DNA of 64,000 nt from Polytrichum commune. Taxonomy: Eukaryota; Streptophyta; Polytrichopsida; Polytrichales; Polytrichaceae. The translations under genes and the position numbers were made by a program. The DNA is taken from contig OX485807.1 of NCBI GenBank assembly GCA_950295325.1, positions 47,586,440 to 47,650,439 on the forward strand. The letters are read 5' to 3'. Under the pieces are notes generated by a model. It was not told where the DNA came from. It saw only the letters and a program-made list of their open reading frames with translations, and did not search any database. Each line of letters begins with the position of its first letter. Position 1 is the stretch's first letter. Positions 21,576 to 34,015 of the stretch are shown here, one piece after another.

Positions 21576-22587
21576 AGGGCATCCTCAAGTGTAGGAAGCC
21601 CATATGAAAAGGAAAGAAAATGTGCAAAGGGGTACTTGGTGAAATGGTGAGGATACCATGAGAAAGACGCCGTTTGGGTAGCGGCAAGAGACATGATGAA
21701 CGGCAAGGAATTGGTAAAGCACTTTGAAGAAACTAAGGCTAAGGATTCCAATAAAATGAAGCGTAGGCATTGATGAGGACATCAATCTCCTTTAGTGGGG
21801 GAGAGATGCTAGTAGCACACTTAGCTTCGAGGCTAATTGCTCCACAACATGAACTTGTTCTTTGGCTTGAGGGAATAAAGTCCAAACTTTAGTGGTGCAA
21901 AGAGGAAAGTATGAGATGAGGTCCTAGTCTTGTACTTATGCTTGGTTAATGGAAGAGGGGGAATAGACATGCCAAACTAGGTTGGGTAAGCCGAGTAATT
22001 GGGGGCCATGGCTTGGAGGGGCCTTGGATAAAACCAAGAAACTTCTTAGTTGTGGGCTTGTCCGGGCGGGGACAAGGTGATGGCGCGTGCTCATAAAAGT
22101 GCTACCCGCGAGCTAACGAGAGTTGGCGCATGGGAGTCATGAACCCATGTCTCGAAAGAGCAAAGTGGGAACCGAGTCGGGCGGGACTTGGCATCACTCC
22201 CGTGCGATCGAGGCGTGGCTTAACAATGGAAAGCCATCTCGGAGTTGCAACCGAGACAACTTAGTGGAAGCGTTGAGGTCTCGCCTAGATGTGTCATGTT
22301 AGGCTAGTGGAGCCTAACGGGGGAGGCCCCAAAGGAGGGGCAACCCAAGTGAGTCCCAAAGTAGGTGGGTCTAGTATAGGTTAGGTCCTTGGAGGAGAGA
22401 TCCAAGGTCGCTAACGGACCACCTAGGAACGACACCTTTGGGACTATGCCAAACTTGAAGATGCATTGTGGGGGTCGCGCCCTAAGGTAAACACAATGCC
22501 GCACCATAGAGGATGGCAACTTGAGAATTGGTGTGCCGACTACGAGTATAGTCGATGAGGGCATCGACTCCGTTTGGTGGGGGTGAG

Positions 22588-23563
22588 TGTCGCGCACCTC
22601 TCCATGAGGAGTGCCCGAAACACCATGGGCACAAGGGGGACCTCGGAGTGACACCCGGGACTTGTGGCGCCGTTGGTGAAAGGGCCCAAGTGATCCTAGT
22701 GTGGGTGAGGGCCCCGGGCGTTGGGAACGCCTCCCACCCACGGAGACTAGGATGCACAAGGGTAAGGCCATGAGCTATGCGTAGCTAATGGCGTGGTGAT
22801 TCTAGAATGCTCAAGAACACCTGAATCGGAGGTGTGAGCAAGGAGTTATGGCCATTTGAGTGGGGCGCTGTCCCGGGACAGCGCCCTGGTGCAGCAGTGC
22901 CTGGGAGTGATTCCCGGGACTGCCAAGGTTCAAAGAGGCATAACGTCCTCATAACTTGCCCAAATGGGGCAAGTGAGGAGTCCATCGGCATCTACGTGAA
23001 GCGTAGATGAAGATGGAGTGGTTGGTTGCTAGCATCGGACATCATACAAGGAAGTTATGATGGTCTGAAGCTGCTAGAGGCTTCTTAGCCCAGCGGCTAA
23101 GGGAGAATGTCCACTTGGCCCCAACTCTTGGTGGAGAGACAAGAGGTTGGTTGACGGTGGGGTAGGGGCCCCGTGGAAAGTCCTAGAGGCTTATATGGGT
23201 GAGGTGGTGTGGCCTCACCCACCCGAGGCCGAACGGCACGGCCTCCATTGGCATTGGCCTAATGTGAGGCCATAGTTGCCTAGTATGGTTCGGGTTGTTG
23301 TAGTGTTGCTCCGGCAACGCGATGATCAACATAAGATTGGACTTCCATGGATGGAAGTCCACATCTAAGGATTGGTTACCGATTGAAGGGGTGAGTCCCG
23401 AAAGCAAAGTAGGAGGGTTGGTTCCCCTCCTATGAACTATAAGGTCCGGGGTGAGAGGAGCTAACCATTAGCATGGCGGTATGCGAAGGGTTAGCACTCG
23501 TAACCTTTGCTAGGAAATGAAAATTGCCAAGATGGTCAAGGGGGACTAGCAAGGGTTGCGACA
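22588..23563 (+). repeat. 3' LTR of element A
   Basis: Same length (976 bp) and, by eye, the same sequence as the 5' LTR. It is preceded by GGTGGGGGTGAG, the likely polypurine tract (22576-22587). Confidence 0.97.
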
Positions 23564-23614
23564 CCCAGGAAGTTTGGGTCGGTCGACCCAAACTGGGAGG
23601 GCTCAGTGTATTAC

Positions 23615-25097
23615 CTCGCCCTGGTCATGTCTCGACGATGTGGAAGCCTCCACCGTCCCCGCTGCCCCGCCTTTCTCGCCACCGCCTTCTCCGACGACGT
23701 CAGGAACCTTCTCCTGCAAACGATCGGCATCAGGCCCTTGTCCTAAACCAATCTCCGCATGTGCATCATGCATGGGTTCATCGATTTGGTTAGGAGTAGA
23801 GGTATCACCAGGCCCTTGCAGGCCTTCAACATCTAGCATGGCCGTGTCTAGTTGACACCCATGTTGGTCAAGGGAGGACTGCGCTGCAACGGGGTTTGGG
23901 TCGCCCGACCCAAACTGTCCTGCATCTGGAGAGGGCCCTTCGGACACTCCAGTGGATGGTGGGTTTGGGTCGGTCGACCCAAACATCCTGGGGTCGTCCG
24001 ATTGGTGAGGGGGCGCCATGACTATCGGGGGCCGAAGTGGTGGAGGGCCCAAAGGGGAGGAAGCTCCAGAGACGCGCCAGATGTTGGGGTCATCCACTTG
24101 CTGGACCGGCGCGTACGGAACTTGGTGGGGCCAAATCAAGTGCTGGAAGCTGAAAGACGATTGCGGCAAAGGCTGCTGAGGGATGCTCTGCGCAGGGAAG
24201 CCGGGGGGCAAGTGCGGGAAGGCGCTGGAGGGAGCCACCACCAAACCTTGCGCCCACATTCCTTGTATCACTTGTGATATCAAGTCGGCGTGGGACGGAG
24301 GTTGGGCCATCGCCCTTTGACGCTCCTGCTCCAACAGGAGAGCCCTCAGCTCTGCGACCTCGTTCCGCATTGAGGGTTCTTCCGCGGCAGCCTTCTGCAG
24401 GCGGACTCGCTGCTCCTCGTCCCTCCTCATCTTCTCGTTCGCCTCCTCCACAGTCAGGACCTCGGGCTTCACCCTAACCATGCCAGCGAACGCTGTCGGG
24501 GACGGGGGATCCGATCTTAGCCGTTTGGCGAGCTCAATGTCATCGTCGTCCTCGCTGCTTATGGCAATGGTCTCCTCCACGGAGTAGTCGCCATACAGCT
24601 TCTTCCCCTTTAACTTCCTCCTCTCCCTGAACGTGGCGGTGGCGTCCCTGGAGTACATGTCCCGTGCATCGTCCACCGTCAGGACGGGCACCAGCTTACT
24701 CTACGGGGTTGCCGCCCGCATCGCCTTCTTCCGTTGAGGGGCTTCGGATTCTTGCGTGAAGCCCGTTGCCCCTTCCTCCACGTCGCCTTCCTTCTCCGCC
24801 TCTTCGTGCTCCTCTTCTTCCTCCTCCTCGTCGACCTCGCCACCTTCTGTGCGGGACGGATTGCCCGGATGCAACCCGAGAAGAGGTTCGGGTACTTGGG
24901 TTGTGGCCCTCATGGCCATTTCTTCCGGGTTGATCCGCCTCACCCTATCAAGAGTTTTCACCCCCCTGAACAACCTCGTCGACGTAGCTACCCGGGATCC
25001 AATCGAGGATGTCCATCTTCTTCGCCAGCGATCTCTGCGTCCTGTAAAATGGCAGATCGCCATCCTCTATGTAGGAGTATATACTCAGTCCCGACAT
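23615..25097 (-). pseudogene. Copy 2 exon 4: charged helical tail with in-frame palindromes
   Basis: It starts MSGLSIYSYIEDGD after a GTGTAG acceptor and continues DWIPGSYVDE. The frame shifts near 24960 (exon is 1,483 bp versus 1,482 in copy 3), and TAG at 24703 breaks it again. The rest encodes RDATATFRERRK, an acidic SSEDDDD patch, a Glu/Arg-rich coiled coil (about 24440-24300) and a Pro-rich section. Two palindromes lie inside the coding sequence (23964-23983 and 23895-23914) and are read as FGSTDPN and FGSGDPN. Confidence 0.75.
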
Positions 25098-25168
25098 CTA
25101 CACAATCCAAGTTATATAGACATTAGAATTAGGCGAGGGACATAAACAAGACCAAGTACAATGTGTAG

Positions 25169-25296
25169 TTTGGGTCGATCGACCCAAACCAACAAAGAGC
25201 CTAGTTTGGGTCGATCGACCCAAACCAACACAAAGCCTAGTTTGGGTCGATCGACCCAAACCAACAAAGACCCTAGTTTGGGTCGATCGACCCAAA
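25169..25296. repeat. Four palindromes at 36-bp spacing in intron 3 of copy 2
   Basis: TTTGGGTCGATCGACCCAAA at 25169, 25205, 25241 and 25277, all with centre AT and so perfect 20-bp palindromes. Confidence 0.97.
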
Positions 25297-25325
25297 CTGC
25301 GCACGAGCTATAGAAAATCCCTTAC

Positions 25326-26657
25326 CATGGCAGCATAGATAGGTTTCGAGCCTCCGAAGACGTTGAAGATGCAGTCCCCTCTCCTCGTCAGCGTCCTCAT
25401 CATTCTCACGTAAAATTCCATACGCAGCTCATCTGCGGGATAGTTCGCGTATTTAGCCTCGTCGTAGAGGCACTTGTTGGCACCCAACCGTTCTGGAACT
25501 TGGAAGAGTTTGTCCATCCGGGATATAGGGTGGTTCGGCACCTTCAGCAACTCCGCTTTGTACACGAAGTACAAATACAAGACGTTGACGAATTTGGTCT
25601 TCTTGTCCCTCAACGTCGTGTAAGCCCCCTCCGCCGGTGCGGCGATGTAGTGAGACTTGGAGACTGCATACTCCAGCTGCAGTTTCCGAACAAGCTCGTA
25701 CACCTGCTCCGCCCTCCTATCCTCGACTATCCAAAGCCAGATATCTACCTCCCTGAACTTAGGGCTTGCATAATCGACGAACTTAGATAGGAAGGGGTCA
25801 TAGAAGAGGGTGCTCATCGTGCCCTCAAATGAGCTTCCAGGAATATTCCTGAAATCAATCATCCCAAAAGGGAAGCGGCCCCTTGCTTTCGTCCTTATCG
25901 CCATTCTGGCGTCTTGACCTGGCCAGCCCTGAATTTTCAACGGGTCGGCGGTGACAAGGTTGAAGTACGCTTCCCCTTCAAACTGGACAATCTTCTTCTC
26001 CTTGATGAAGTTCGAGAACGCACGCGCTGTGTGATCCGGAAGCGCCCGGTTCTTCCCACCCTTCACCATCTTGGCCCGCAAGAAGTCGTCCCCCGCTTCC
26101 CTTATTAGAGCCGCCATGGAGGCACTGGTGAACTTATATTCATCTTTGAATGCTCTCCAGTTAGCCTCATGGACCTCGCCGTCCACGACAATATTCCTCT
26201 CTGGCACGAGTTTATGCAGCTCCTGCACGATAGTCGTCTTCTTTTTCCTGTTATCCGTCCATTCCTTCATGGTGTAGCATGAAGGAACGAAGGATTTGGG
26301 CTTTTAGAAGACAATCTTCGGGTGCACCCAACACCTCTTCGCCGTGGGTGCCACGTGCAGGATGTGAGATGCCGCCTTCTCCACCTCCGTCTCTGACAGC
26401 CCTTGAAGAGTTCTAAAGAACTCTCTCACGAGAGGCTTCATCTGCTTGAAGCGCAAGGTTTGGCTGAAGAAAATGCCAGTGTCGGGGTCGATCAAATCCC
26501 CCGTCTCGTGCTTTTCAAACACGGTTTTCCACTTCCTCCAAACTGAGTCAGATGCTGTAATCAAGTAAATCTCCCCCTTGAGGTCGCTGTATTTCTTCTG
26601 CTTGTGGCTCGAATTATCAATGGAGGAGAATTTGTTGATCATTTGGTATTTGAAATC
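25326..26657 (-). pseudogene. Copy 2 exon 3: methyltransferase-like region
   Basis: 1,332 bp, broken only by TAA near 26306 and a mutated acceptor (GCAAGAT for GCAGGAT). It ends GDCIFNVFGGSKPIYAAM, which with exon 4 (MSGLSIYSYIEDGDLPFYRTQRSLAKKM) aligns to the C-terminal part of beta-class N4/N6 DNA methyltransferases: a motif-I-like FGGS turn, an acidic residue after the next strand, then an Arg/Lys-rich helix. Motif IV (D/N-P-P-Y/W) is not seen; the aligned place reads DFRN. Confidence 0.75.
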
Positions 26658-26748
26658 TTGCACGTCCACAAAATAGAACATTTGAATGCGTGTTAGATAT
26701 GTACATGTGATTTCCAACCCATATCATGACCAACATCTGCAACAACAG

Positions 26749-26950
26749 TTTGGGTCGATCGACCCAAACTAAATAAACTAGCTGCATCAGGAGTTTGGGT
26801 CGGTCGACCCAAACTAAATAAACTAGCTGCATCAGGAGTTTGGGTCGGTCGACCCAAACTAAATAAACAAGGCTGCATCAGGAGTTTGGGTCGGTCGACC
26901 CAAACTAAATAAACAAGGCTGCATCAGGAGTTTGGGTCGGTCGACCTAAA
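26749..26950. repeat. Five palindromes at 45-46-bp spacing in intron 2 of copy 2
   Basis: Cores at 26749 (centre AT), 26794, 26839, 26885 and 26931 (centre GT; the last has one arm mismatch). Confidence 0.97.
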
Positions 26951-26960
26951 CAATACTCAC

Positions 26961-28286
26961 CTCCCATTTGGGATTCTTGTCCTTCGCATTCTCCCTCTCC
27001 TTGGGAGGCCTACCATAGAACTCCCACACCTCCCGCGAGGCCATGATATTCCTTATCCAGGAAGCTTGGTAGGCCCTCTTCTTATTTCCCATATTGAAGT
27101 ACCGGGAGATGTCGCTGAGCTTGGTCTCGTCGTCAGACCACACCACTAGTGCCTTCCAAACCTTCAGTTTTTCCTTCTGATTGTTCGGATCATCCCACTC
27201 ATTCATGAGTTGGATTTTCTTGGATGCCTCCACGCTGTGCTGGCCGTCTATGAGCCAAAAATCGCCCTTCTGAATTGTGGGCCACATTTCAGGTGTAGGC
27301 ATTTTCTTGAGACCCTGTGGCATCACTACTATCGTTTGCCTGTCGTCTTTAAACTGCTCGCAAACGATCTACGCGATTATCCAGTCAACGTAGGCGTCCT
27401 CCTTTGCCCGGACACACTTCTCCGGTGGCGCTAGATGGCACTGGCTGATGTTCACGTCGAACTTAAAATCCCTGCCCATGAAAAAACAGTGGGAGCATTT
27501 CGTCGTGAAATTGTTCACGATTTTCTGCAGCTCCCCTGCATCCACCTCTTCGCCGGGCTTCGGCATGCGCAACTCCGGTGAGACTGGCTCGTCAGTCATC
27601 ACAGATGACTCTCTCCCCCTCTTGGATGGAGTTGTTTGACGGCTCCCAGAAGGTGTAGGCGTCTCGCTATCCGCAGGTGTTTGGGAGGGAGTGGTCCTCC
27701 GCGAGTCAGCCAGTACTGGTCGCGGCTTCCTCACCGATTGAGGTCTTGACGACCCTGCTCCTTCCTCTGTGGTAGCTTTCCGCCTCACAGGTTGCTGTGA
27801 TTTGGTTTTGCTTTGCAAGTCCTTGTTCAACACGGTTATTGCATGTTTTAGTTTTGTGAACCGGCTTGAGACCTTGGTATTCGATGTACTCCCATCGATA
27901 AATATTGTCTCTGGCTTGATAACTTCCGGTTCGACACAGGACTCTATTGCATAGAGTGCGTCGAAAGGCTCGGAGAACTAGTGCATGAACATATGCGCGT
28001 TCTGCACAGCCGAGTTCTCGAGGATGACATCGGTGTAGTCTCCAAGAGACTGTACCGATGCGACCTCCCATCCCGTAAGAGTAGCCCAGGTGTGTTTCTC
28101 CACGGTTCCCACCTTGATAACAAAAATCATTTTGTATGTTGAGGCTTTGACTACTTGAATAGACCAAGCAAGGACAAGCCCGTCCTTAGGGGAATAGGAG
28201 TCATCCTGCGGGGTTTCGTGCTCCTGCCACAACATGTCTGGCGCAGGCATGAACCACCTTTCGTCGGGTCTTTTCTTTGGAACCAT
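26961..28286 (-). pseudogene. Copy 2 exon 2: ParB/DGQHR-like domain
   Basis: 1,326 bp, equal to copy 3. It starts MVPKKRPDERWF after a TTACAG acceptor. A low-complexity Thr/Pro/Ser/Lys linker (about 27800-27600) precedes DRQTIVVMPQG and DFWLIDGQHSVEASKKI (about 27270-27220), then YFNMGNKKRAYQASWIRNIMASREVWE. TAG stops replace Gln at 27980-27978 and at 27371-27369. Exon 2 ends KNPKWE|GTGAGT. Confidence 0.8.
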
Positions 28287-28855
28287 CTGTAAGAAAATAA
28301 TGTGCAATGTTAGTTTCGGTCGTTCGACCCAAACATCTACGGCATGAATAGGTTTAGGTGGATTGTATATTTATATATTTCAGCATCATTTGTATTGATA
28401 ATAAGAATGTTTTGATTATTGGGTGGATTTGCATTTTATATTGTTTGTGACATGCAGGATTACTTGATACTTTTCCTTTATACATTCCTTGATTATTATT
28501 GTTGGGTGGATGTGAATTTTATATTGATGCAAAAATCATGGATTTCTTTATGAGTTTATAATTAGAAGACTTTGTTTGGGTCGTTCGGCCCAAACATGAT
28601 GCTTTGTTTTGTGTTTGGGTCGGTCGGCCCAAACATGATGCTTTGTTTTGTGTTTGGGTCGGTCGACCCAAACAAGAGGCTGTGTTTGGGTCGACCGACC
28701 CAAACCTGTGGCCGTGTTTGGGTCGTCTCCCCAAACTTTCCTATTTTAATGTAATTTTTAAAAGTTGGCACGTAGCATATACAATGCTTATGCGTTGTGT
28801 ATGCTACAATACCTTCAATTGATAAACACTTATTGCATATAGTAAAAGAAAATAC
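28287..28855 (-). other. Intron 1 of copy 2 with six palindromes
   Basis: TTTGGGTCG-type palindromes at 28314 (degenerate), 28575, 28614, 28653, 28685 and 28717 (degenerate). Centres vary (TT, GT, AC). The donor is CAAAG|GTATT at 28856/28855 and the acceptor lies directly before ATG at 28286, as in the other copies. Confidence 0.8.
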
Positions 28856-29740
28856 CTTTGTTGTATGTAGCAGTTGTTGTAAACAGTTGCTTTAGAACAG
28901 GTGTTCTTCTTCCAATAACACAGAAACAGTTGAATGTAACCTCTCACACAAATCCACAATCTCTCATACAACTCCTAGATCTCTTTTGAATCTCTCAAAC
29001 AACAATTCAATACTTCAAACAACCTCTGAATCCCTAAGAACAAGTGAATCTCTCAAAACAATAACTGACTCTCTCAAATGACTTAGATATCTCTCAAACA
29101 ACAATTGAGTGTTTCAAACAACCTCTGAATCCCTAAGAACAAGTGAATCTCTCAAAACAATGACTGACGCTCTCAAATGACTTTTGTATCTCTCAAACAC
29201 CTCCTGATTATCTTATAGAACTCCTAAATCTCACAAACTCTCCAACTACAATACAGCCTCCAAAACCCGCAAGCTTAGAATGTTGGAAAACCCTTCAACA
29301 ATCTTCTACTTACTTCACTCTACAACAATCACTCTACTAACTCTCACGCACTCTAAAACTCTCTCCTTAGGTTTCTGTTCTATTGCAAACACTTCCTAAC
29401 TTCTACAGCAAGAGAAGGGAGGGAAGGAGAAGAATCAGTAGGCGCCAAAGCAACAAGAAGAAGGGAGGGAAGAGAAGAAAATCGCCACCCTGAATCGCCA
29501 CGGCGCTTCGCGAAAGCGGCGCTTCAGGAGAGGCGGCGCTTCCACAAGAGGCGCGGAGAGAGAGAGAAAAAGCGAAAAGTTGTGACGGCTGGGGTTTTGT
29601 ATGCCTCGGGAATTGGGCCCCAACCGCACGAATAGGGTGCCAACGGGATTAGGGCACCAACGGAATTAGGGTTACGGGGAACCCTAAAGCCAAACTGTAA
29701 ACCCTTAGCGGGCATTAGTATTTTCAAGACACTTTGGAGT
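28856..29740 (-). other. 5' region and non-coding exon of copy 2
   Basis: On the minus strand this segment contains GAGAG/TTTGAGAG-rich sequence resembling the 5' exon of copy 3 (46550-46780). The promoter is probably in 29400-29740. A direct repeat occurs: the segment from about 28995 recurs near 29115 (TCAAACAACCTCTGAATCCC in both). No open frame of note. Confidence 0.45.
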
Positions 29741-30285
29741 ACCCTAATGGGGCATTCCCACCTGACTTTAGTTAAGACCCTCGCTATTTTATAAAGACCA
29801 GGTAAAGCTCCCTCGGTTATAGCGGAGGCATCCCACTATCCCAATGCACCTACAAGAACTTGCTCCGGAGATTTTCAAGTAGGTTTTAGTTAAGTAGCTT
29901 TCACACATGTTCATGGTTTTATCTACCAAGCAATGAATGTTGGGTAGTTTTTGTCCCATCCCCAAATGCCTTACTACTCACCTATCTTACCATCGGTTTT
30001 TGTTAATGAAGCTCCTCGTGCCCTCATAGCTAAGACTAAAAAGCAACCAATCACAAGGGTGGGAGGCGACACTTTTAAAATTCCTATATTCTTGCCTAAT
30101 GTTTAGGTACCGATGGGAGCGTCGGTGGTTGAGGCTTAAAACCTCCACTTTTAAGCCATGCCACATCATTTGCCACCTAGGCTCGGCACTAAAAAGAGCC
30201 ATATGTGTGAAACCTAGATAACTAAAACCGCATTTAGACTAATACTACTTCTAACTAATGTCAAGTGGGAATGCCCCATAAGGTG
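29741..30285. mobile_element. Foldback/MITE-like element
   Basis: The left arm (29741-29776) and the right arm (30251-30285) are inverted copies sharing TGGGGCATTCCCAC and TTAGTTA. A second inner pair shares GGTTTTAGTTA and TTTCACACAT. The interior is non-coding. The target duplication is not clear. Confidence 0.6.
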
Positions 30286-31731
30286 CACATCAAATGCGGT
30301 ATTCTACAAAATGAAACCATTTATACAACTAATGCATTTTTACAACGCAACGTTATGCTAAAACTAAGACTTAACCCCTACTCACATGACACCATAACCT
30401 AAATTTCCCAAACAAGTTGAAATCATTGGTTTCTCTTTTGTTTGAGCAAGTTAGAAAAATAATACAATTGCGTGACATTTAACGATGTAATCGTTGACAT
30501 TTAGACTTTACCAATGATGCCAAGAACTCACACAATATGCAATGAATAAAAAATATAACCCCTGTCCCCCAACATGAAATTCGGAAATTTAGGATATTTG
30601 AATGTGTTTGGTAAATGTATACCTTCCCCAAGAGCATTTTCTCATGGTTTGGAATTGCATGATCCTTATGTCGAAATGCTAACATGCTCAAGTTTTTAGT
30701 AAATCCCTTACATATTCACTTGAATGAATCACATAGTCGCCAATAAACCATGGATCGTGATATATGTACTTCGAATGTGATATAAAAGTAAATCGGAGAA
30801 CCACAACATCAAATGAAGCCCTTTGACGCAATCATGTTGTTATTGAATGTTCCCTCCACATATATTTAACATAATGGCGCAAGATAAAGTTCATGTTGTT
30901 TGTATGTGGAGGTAGCAGTGAACAACTACGAATTTTTGTATTTAGGGTTTAGGGTTTAGGGTTTAGGAGTTAGGTTTATAACATATTAATCTATCCAATA
31001 TTAACATATAACATTGACTTACTGGTGAGAATAGGTTTTTACTGGAAGGTGATAGAAAAGACGATCTTGATTATGTTAATTTGTTATTACGGACGTTTCA
31101 ACGTGATATAGTGAATGGTCTTGTGTTTATTCAAATAACATGAAATGTTGTGGATGTTATTAGGGGTAAGGGGTTCAACTTTGGATGTTTTGCTCACTTA
31201 ACACTATATTCGTTAAATTGAGACTTTCTCTAGTCTCAAATTAATATATGGATCAAAGAACTTGAAGAGGCCCGAAACTATATTGTCAACAATCTCAATT
31301 ATATTATATGTTCTAATATCCCAAATCTATGATGTGCAGACATAAGCACATATGGTAGAGCACTCGACACCAACTTCATCAACAAAAACACATTGGGTAG
31401 AGCACTTCAAACAAGTTTCACCCAAAAATATATATAAAATGGTTTCTATTATTAGCATGTTCAATAGAATATAGACATTGCAACATACAAAGTGCATGTA
31501 ATAAATGCATGTTTCTTCATTCGAGAATATAGTCCCAAGCATAATAATAAGATGAACTTCAATTGCAGCTTGAAATATAGTAAATGGATATTCATCCAAC
31601 TCCAAACAATATAGTATTCGTAAGTTCTACCCAAACTCTGCCCCAATTTTGAAGAGCACACATATGTGTAATTTATATTGCTATAATTACGTATTAAACT
31701 ATAATCATGCTAACACAATCCTACCAACTTC
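30286..31731. other. AT-rich intergenic DNA with interstitial telomere repeat
   Basis: No gene seen. Four tandem units of the plant telomere repeat TTTAGGG (the last incomplete) lie at 30941-30967. Small minus-strand frames at 30479-30691 and 31327-31661 are AT-rich and show no domain. Confidence 0.55.
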
Positions 31732-32079
31732 TCATTCAACGTGGGTTGCTTCTTCTGCAATCCGAGCAAGGTTGTCTTTTGCAAAAGTTATGTACTTTTG
31801 AGGGATGGACACTGATCCACTATGGTGTTTCCGTGGTTTCCATGCTATGAATATGGAATCTGTATCTACCCAAGATGGACCGTGCTCAGAATCCACCTTC
31901 CACCGAAAGTTAGGATTTGTATCCCAGCCTGTATAATGCCGAATCACATCTTCATTCCTTGCTGTCGGTCGATAGTACTCCACTTGTATTTGTCGAAAAT
32001 GAGGGCTGGAAGTTACAAAATTGGGATTGGACAAAGCTCTTGCCACCCACACTAGCTTCGCATATGTCTCGTCTCCAGG

Positions 32080-33053
32080 TGTCGCGCACCTCTCCATGAG
32101 GAGTGGCCGAAACACCATGGGCACAAGGGGGACCCCGGAGTGACACCCGGGACTTGTGGCGCCGTTGGTGAGAGGGCCCAAGTGATCCTAGTGTGGGTGA
32201 GGGCCCCGGGCGTTGGGAACGCCTCCCACCCACAAAGACTAGGAGGCATGAGGGTGAGGCCATGAGCTATGCGTAGCTCATGGCGTGGTGATTCTAGAAT
32301 GCTCAAGATCACCTCAATCGGAGGTGTGAGCTAGGAGTTATGGCCATTTGAGTGGGGTGCTGTCCCGGGACAGCGCCCTGGTACAGCAGTGCCTGGGAGT
32401 GATTCCCGGGACTGCCAAGGTTCAAACAGGCATAACTTCCTCATGACTTGCCCGAATGGGGCAACTGAGGAGTTCATCGGCATCTACGTGAAGCGTAGAT
32501 GAGGATGGAGTGGTTGGTTGTTATGATCAGACATCATACAAGGAAGTTATGATGGTCTGAAGCTGCTGGGGGGGTTCTAGGCCCAGCAGCTAAAGGAAAA
32601 TGTCCACTTGGCCCCAACTCTTGGTAGAGAGACAAGAGGTTGGTTGGCGGTGTGGTAGGGGCTCCGTGTAGAGTCCTAGAGGCTTATATGGGTGAGGTGG
32701 TGTGGCCTCACCCACCCGAGGCCGAACGGCACGGCCTTCATGGGCATTGGCCCATTGTGAGGCCATAGTTGCCTAGTATGGTTCGGGTTGTTGTAGTGTT
32801 GCTCCGGCAACGCGATGATCAACATAGGATTGGACTTCCATGGATGGAAGTCCACATCGAAGAAATGGGTTACCGATTAAGGGGTGAGTCCCGAAAGCAA
32901 AGTAGGAGGGTTGGTTCCCCTCCTTTGAATTAATGGTCCGGGGTAAGAGGAGCTAACCATTAGCATGGCGGTATGCGAAGGGTTAGCGCTCGTAACCTTT
33001 GCTAGAAAAGAAAATTGGCAAGATTGCTAAGGGGGCTAGCAAGGGTTGCGACA
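32080..33053 (+). repeat. 5' LTR of element B
   Basis: TG...CA borders (TGTCGCGC...TTGCGACA). It carries the CCCGGG-centred dyad of element A with one arm substitution. Confidence 0.97.
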
Positions 33054-33055
33054 CT

Positions 33056-33067
33056 TGGTATCAGAGC
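33056..33067 (+). promoter_or_regulatory. Primer-binding site for initiator tRNA-Met (element B)
   Basis: TGGTATCAGAGC two bases after the LTR, as in element A. Confidence 0.95.
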
Positions 33068-33719
33068 AGGGTTCCAATATTTGAGCTAGCACTTTGAGGT
33101 AGACATGGCTATCAAAAATGCGGGTTATGATGGTGAGCCCGTGGTTTCCAAAAGGTTGTGAGGCTTAAATTGGAACAAGGATCATGTGCAAGTGGAGTTT
33201 GACCATACCATTGGTTCTAATGACAATGGTGGGCACTAAGGTGGATTCGGTAAGGAAAATGAAGGAGTGCTTTGAAAAGGGCTCCCACAAACCTCCAAAA
33301 GTATTTGGGGCCTAGAATACCGAATGCACCTAAAACCTTGGAGGGTATTAATTTTGGATTGAAATTCCAATTTGAAATGCTTAAAAGGTGGTGATGTTGG
33401 AATTGGTGCAAATGAGGCACCCGGGGCTTCTTAAGGCCTATGTGCGCTATTCAAACGCACAAATGAAGGATACACCTAAAACGGACGAGCTTTCTAAGAA
33501 ATGCATCCTTTTAGGTGGGGTTTCAAAAGCGGGTGGTGGATGCCTTGTTTAAGTCCCCAAGGCTTCTTGAGGACATGGTGGGGACCATCAAATTTGCAAG
33601 AACATTAAAGCCGATGGTCCCAAAGAGAAGTTTGGCGGCGCATCACCACAAGTGGCTTTAGCCAAATTAGGTCCCAAAGAAATGAGTGCAAATTGTTTGG
33701 TCCATTTTACTTAGGCAAA

Positions 33720-34015
33720 ACATGTTGGTGCCGCGGACGGAATGTTGAAAGGTGGTTTTATGCTTCCAAAGCAAATCATACTTGTGCCGCGGACGGAATG
33801 TTGGGAGGTGGGTTTGTCCTACCAAGGCAATTCATGTTCGTGCCGCGGACGGAGTGTGGGAATGTGGCTTTGTGCTACCAAGGCAAAACATGTTTGTTTT
33901 GCGGACAAACTATCAGAAATTGGTTTTGTGGCACCAAACCAATTGGTTCCGCGGACGAAATGTTTAAAGTTGGCTTTGCGGACCAAGCCAAGCCAAGTTG
34001 CCGAGGACCGAATGT
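33720..34015 (+). repeat. Tandem ~60-bp repeat private to element B
   Basis: About five diverged units, each with GTGCCGCGGACGGA or a variant (near 33728, 33786, 33841, 33896 and 33948). Element A lacks the array at the matching place (18185-18215) and has only CTTGTGCCACGAACCGAATG there. Confidence 0.8.

Larger units (their letters stand above)
16576..23563 (+). mobile_element. Element A: non-autonomous Ty3/gypsy LTR retrotransposon
   Basis: Two 976-bp LTRs (16576-17551, 22588-23563) that I read as identical, a 5-bp target duplication, a primer-binding site and a purine-rich tract. The interior holds pieces of protease, the RT-RNase H junction (in four tandem units), and integrase, all with stops. 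The reverse-transcriptase core with YxDD is missing. Many lesions are shared with element B, so the family spread after it was broken, presumably using enzymes from another element. Identical LTRs point to a recent insertion. Confidence 0.95.
16571..23568. repeat. Target-site duplication CCCAG of element A
   Basis: CCCAG at 16571-16575 directly precedes the left LTR, and CCCAG at 23564-23568 directly follows the right LTR. Confidence 0.95.
16135..23614 (-). other. Intron 4 of copy 2, containing element A
   Basis: The donor GGCGAG|GTAATA (minus strand at 23615/23614) follows exon 4. A palindrome with centre GT (plus strand) lies at 23573-23592, as in intron 4 of copy 3 (62827). Element A lies between duplicated CCCAG; removing it joins sequence that still aligns with copy 3 just past the palindrome. 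The acceptor before exon 5 is CAAG where copy 3 has GCAG. Confidence 0.55.
15322..28286 (-). pseudogene. Copy 2 of the DGQH / methyltransferase-like / HAD gene family (with element A in intron 4)
   Basis: Coding exons: 28286-26961 (1,326 bp), 26657-25326 (1,332 bp), 25097-23615 and 16134-15322. The first two have exactly the lengths of copy 3. Damage: TAG at 27980-27978 and 27371-27369, TAA near 26307-26305, a frame shift near 24960, TAG at 24703-24701, a mutated acceptor before exon 3 (GCAA for GCAG), and a 6,988-bp LTR retrotransposon in intron 4. Where copy 3 can be compared, the TAG stops replace Gln codons. The HAD exon itself is open throughout. Confidence 0.8.
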
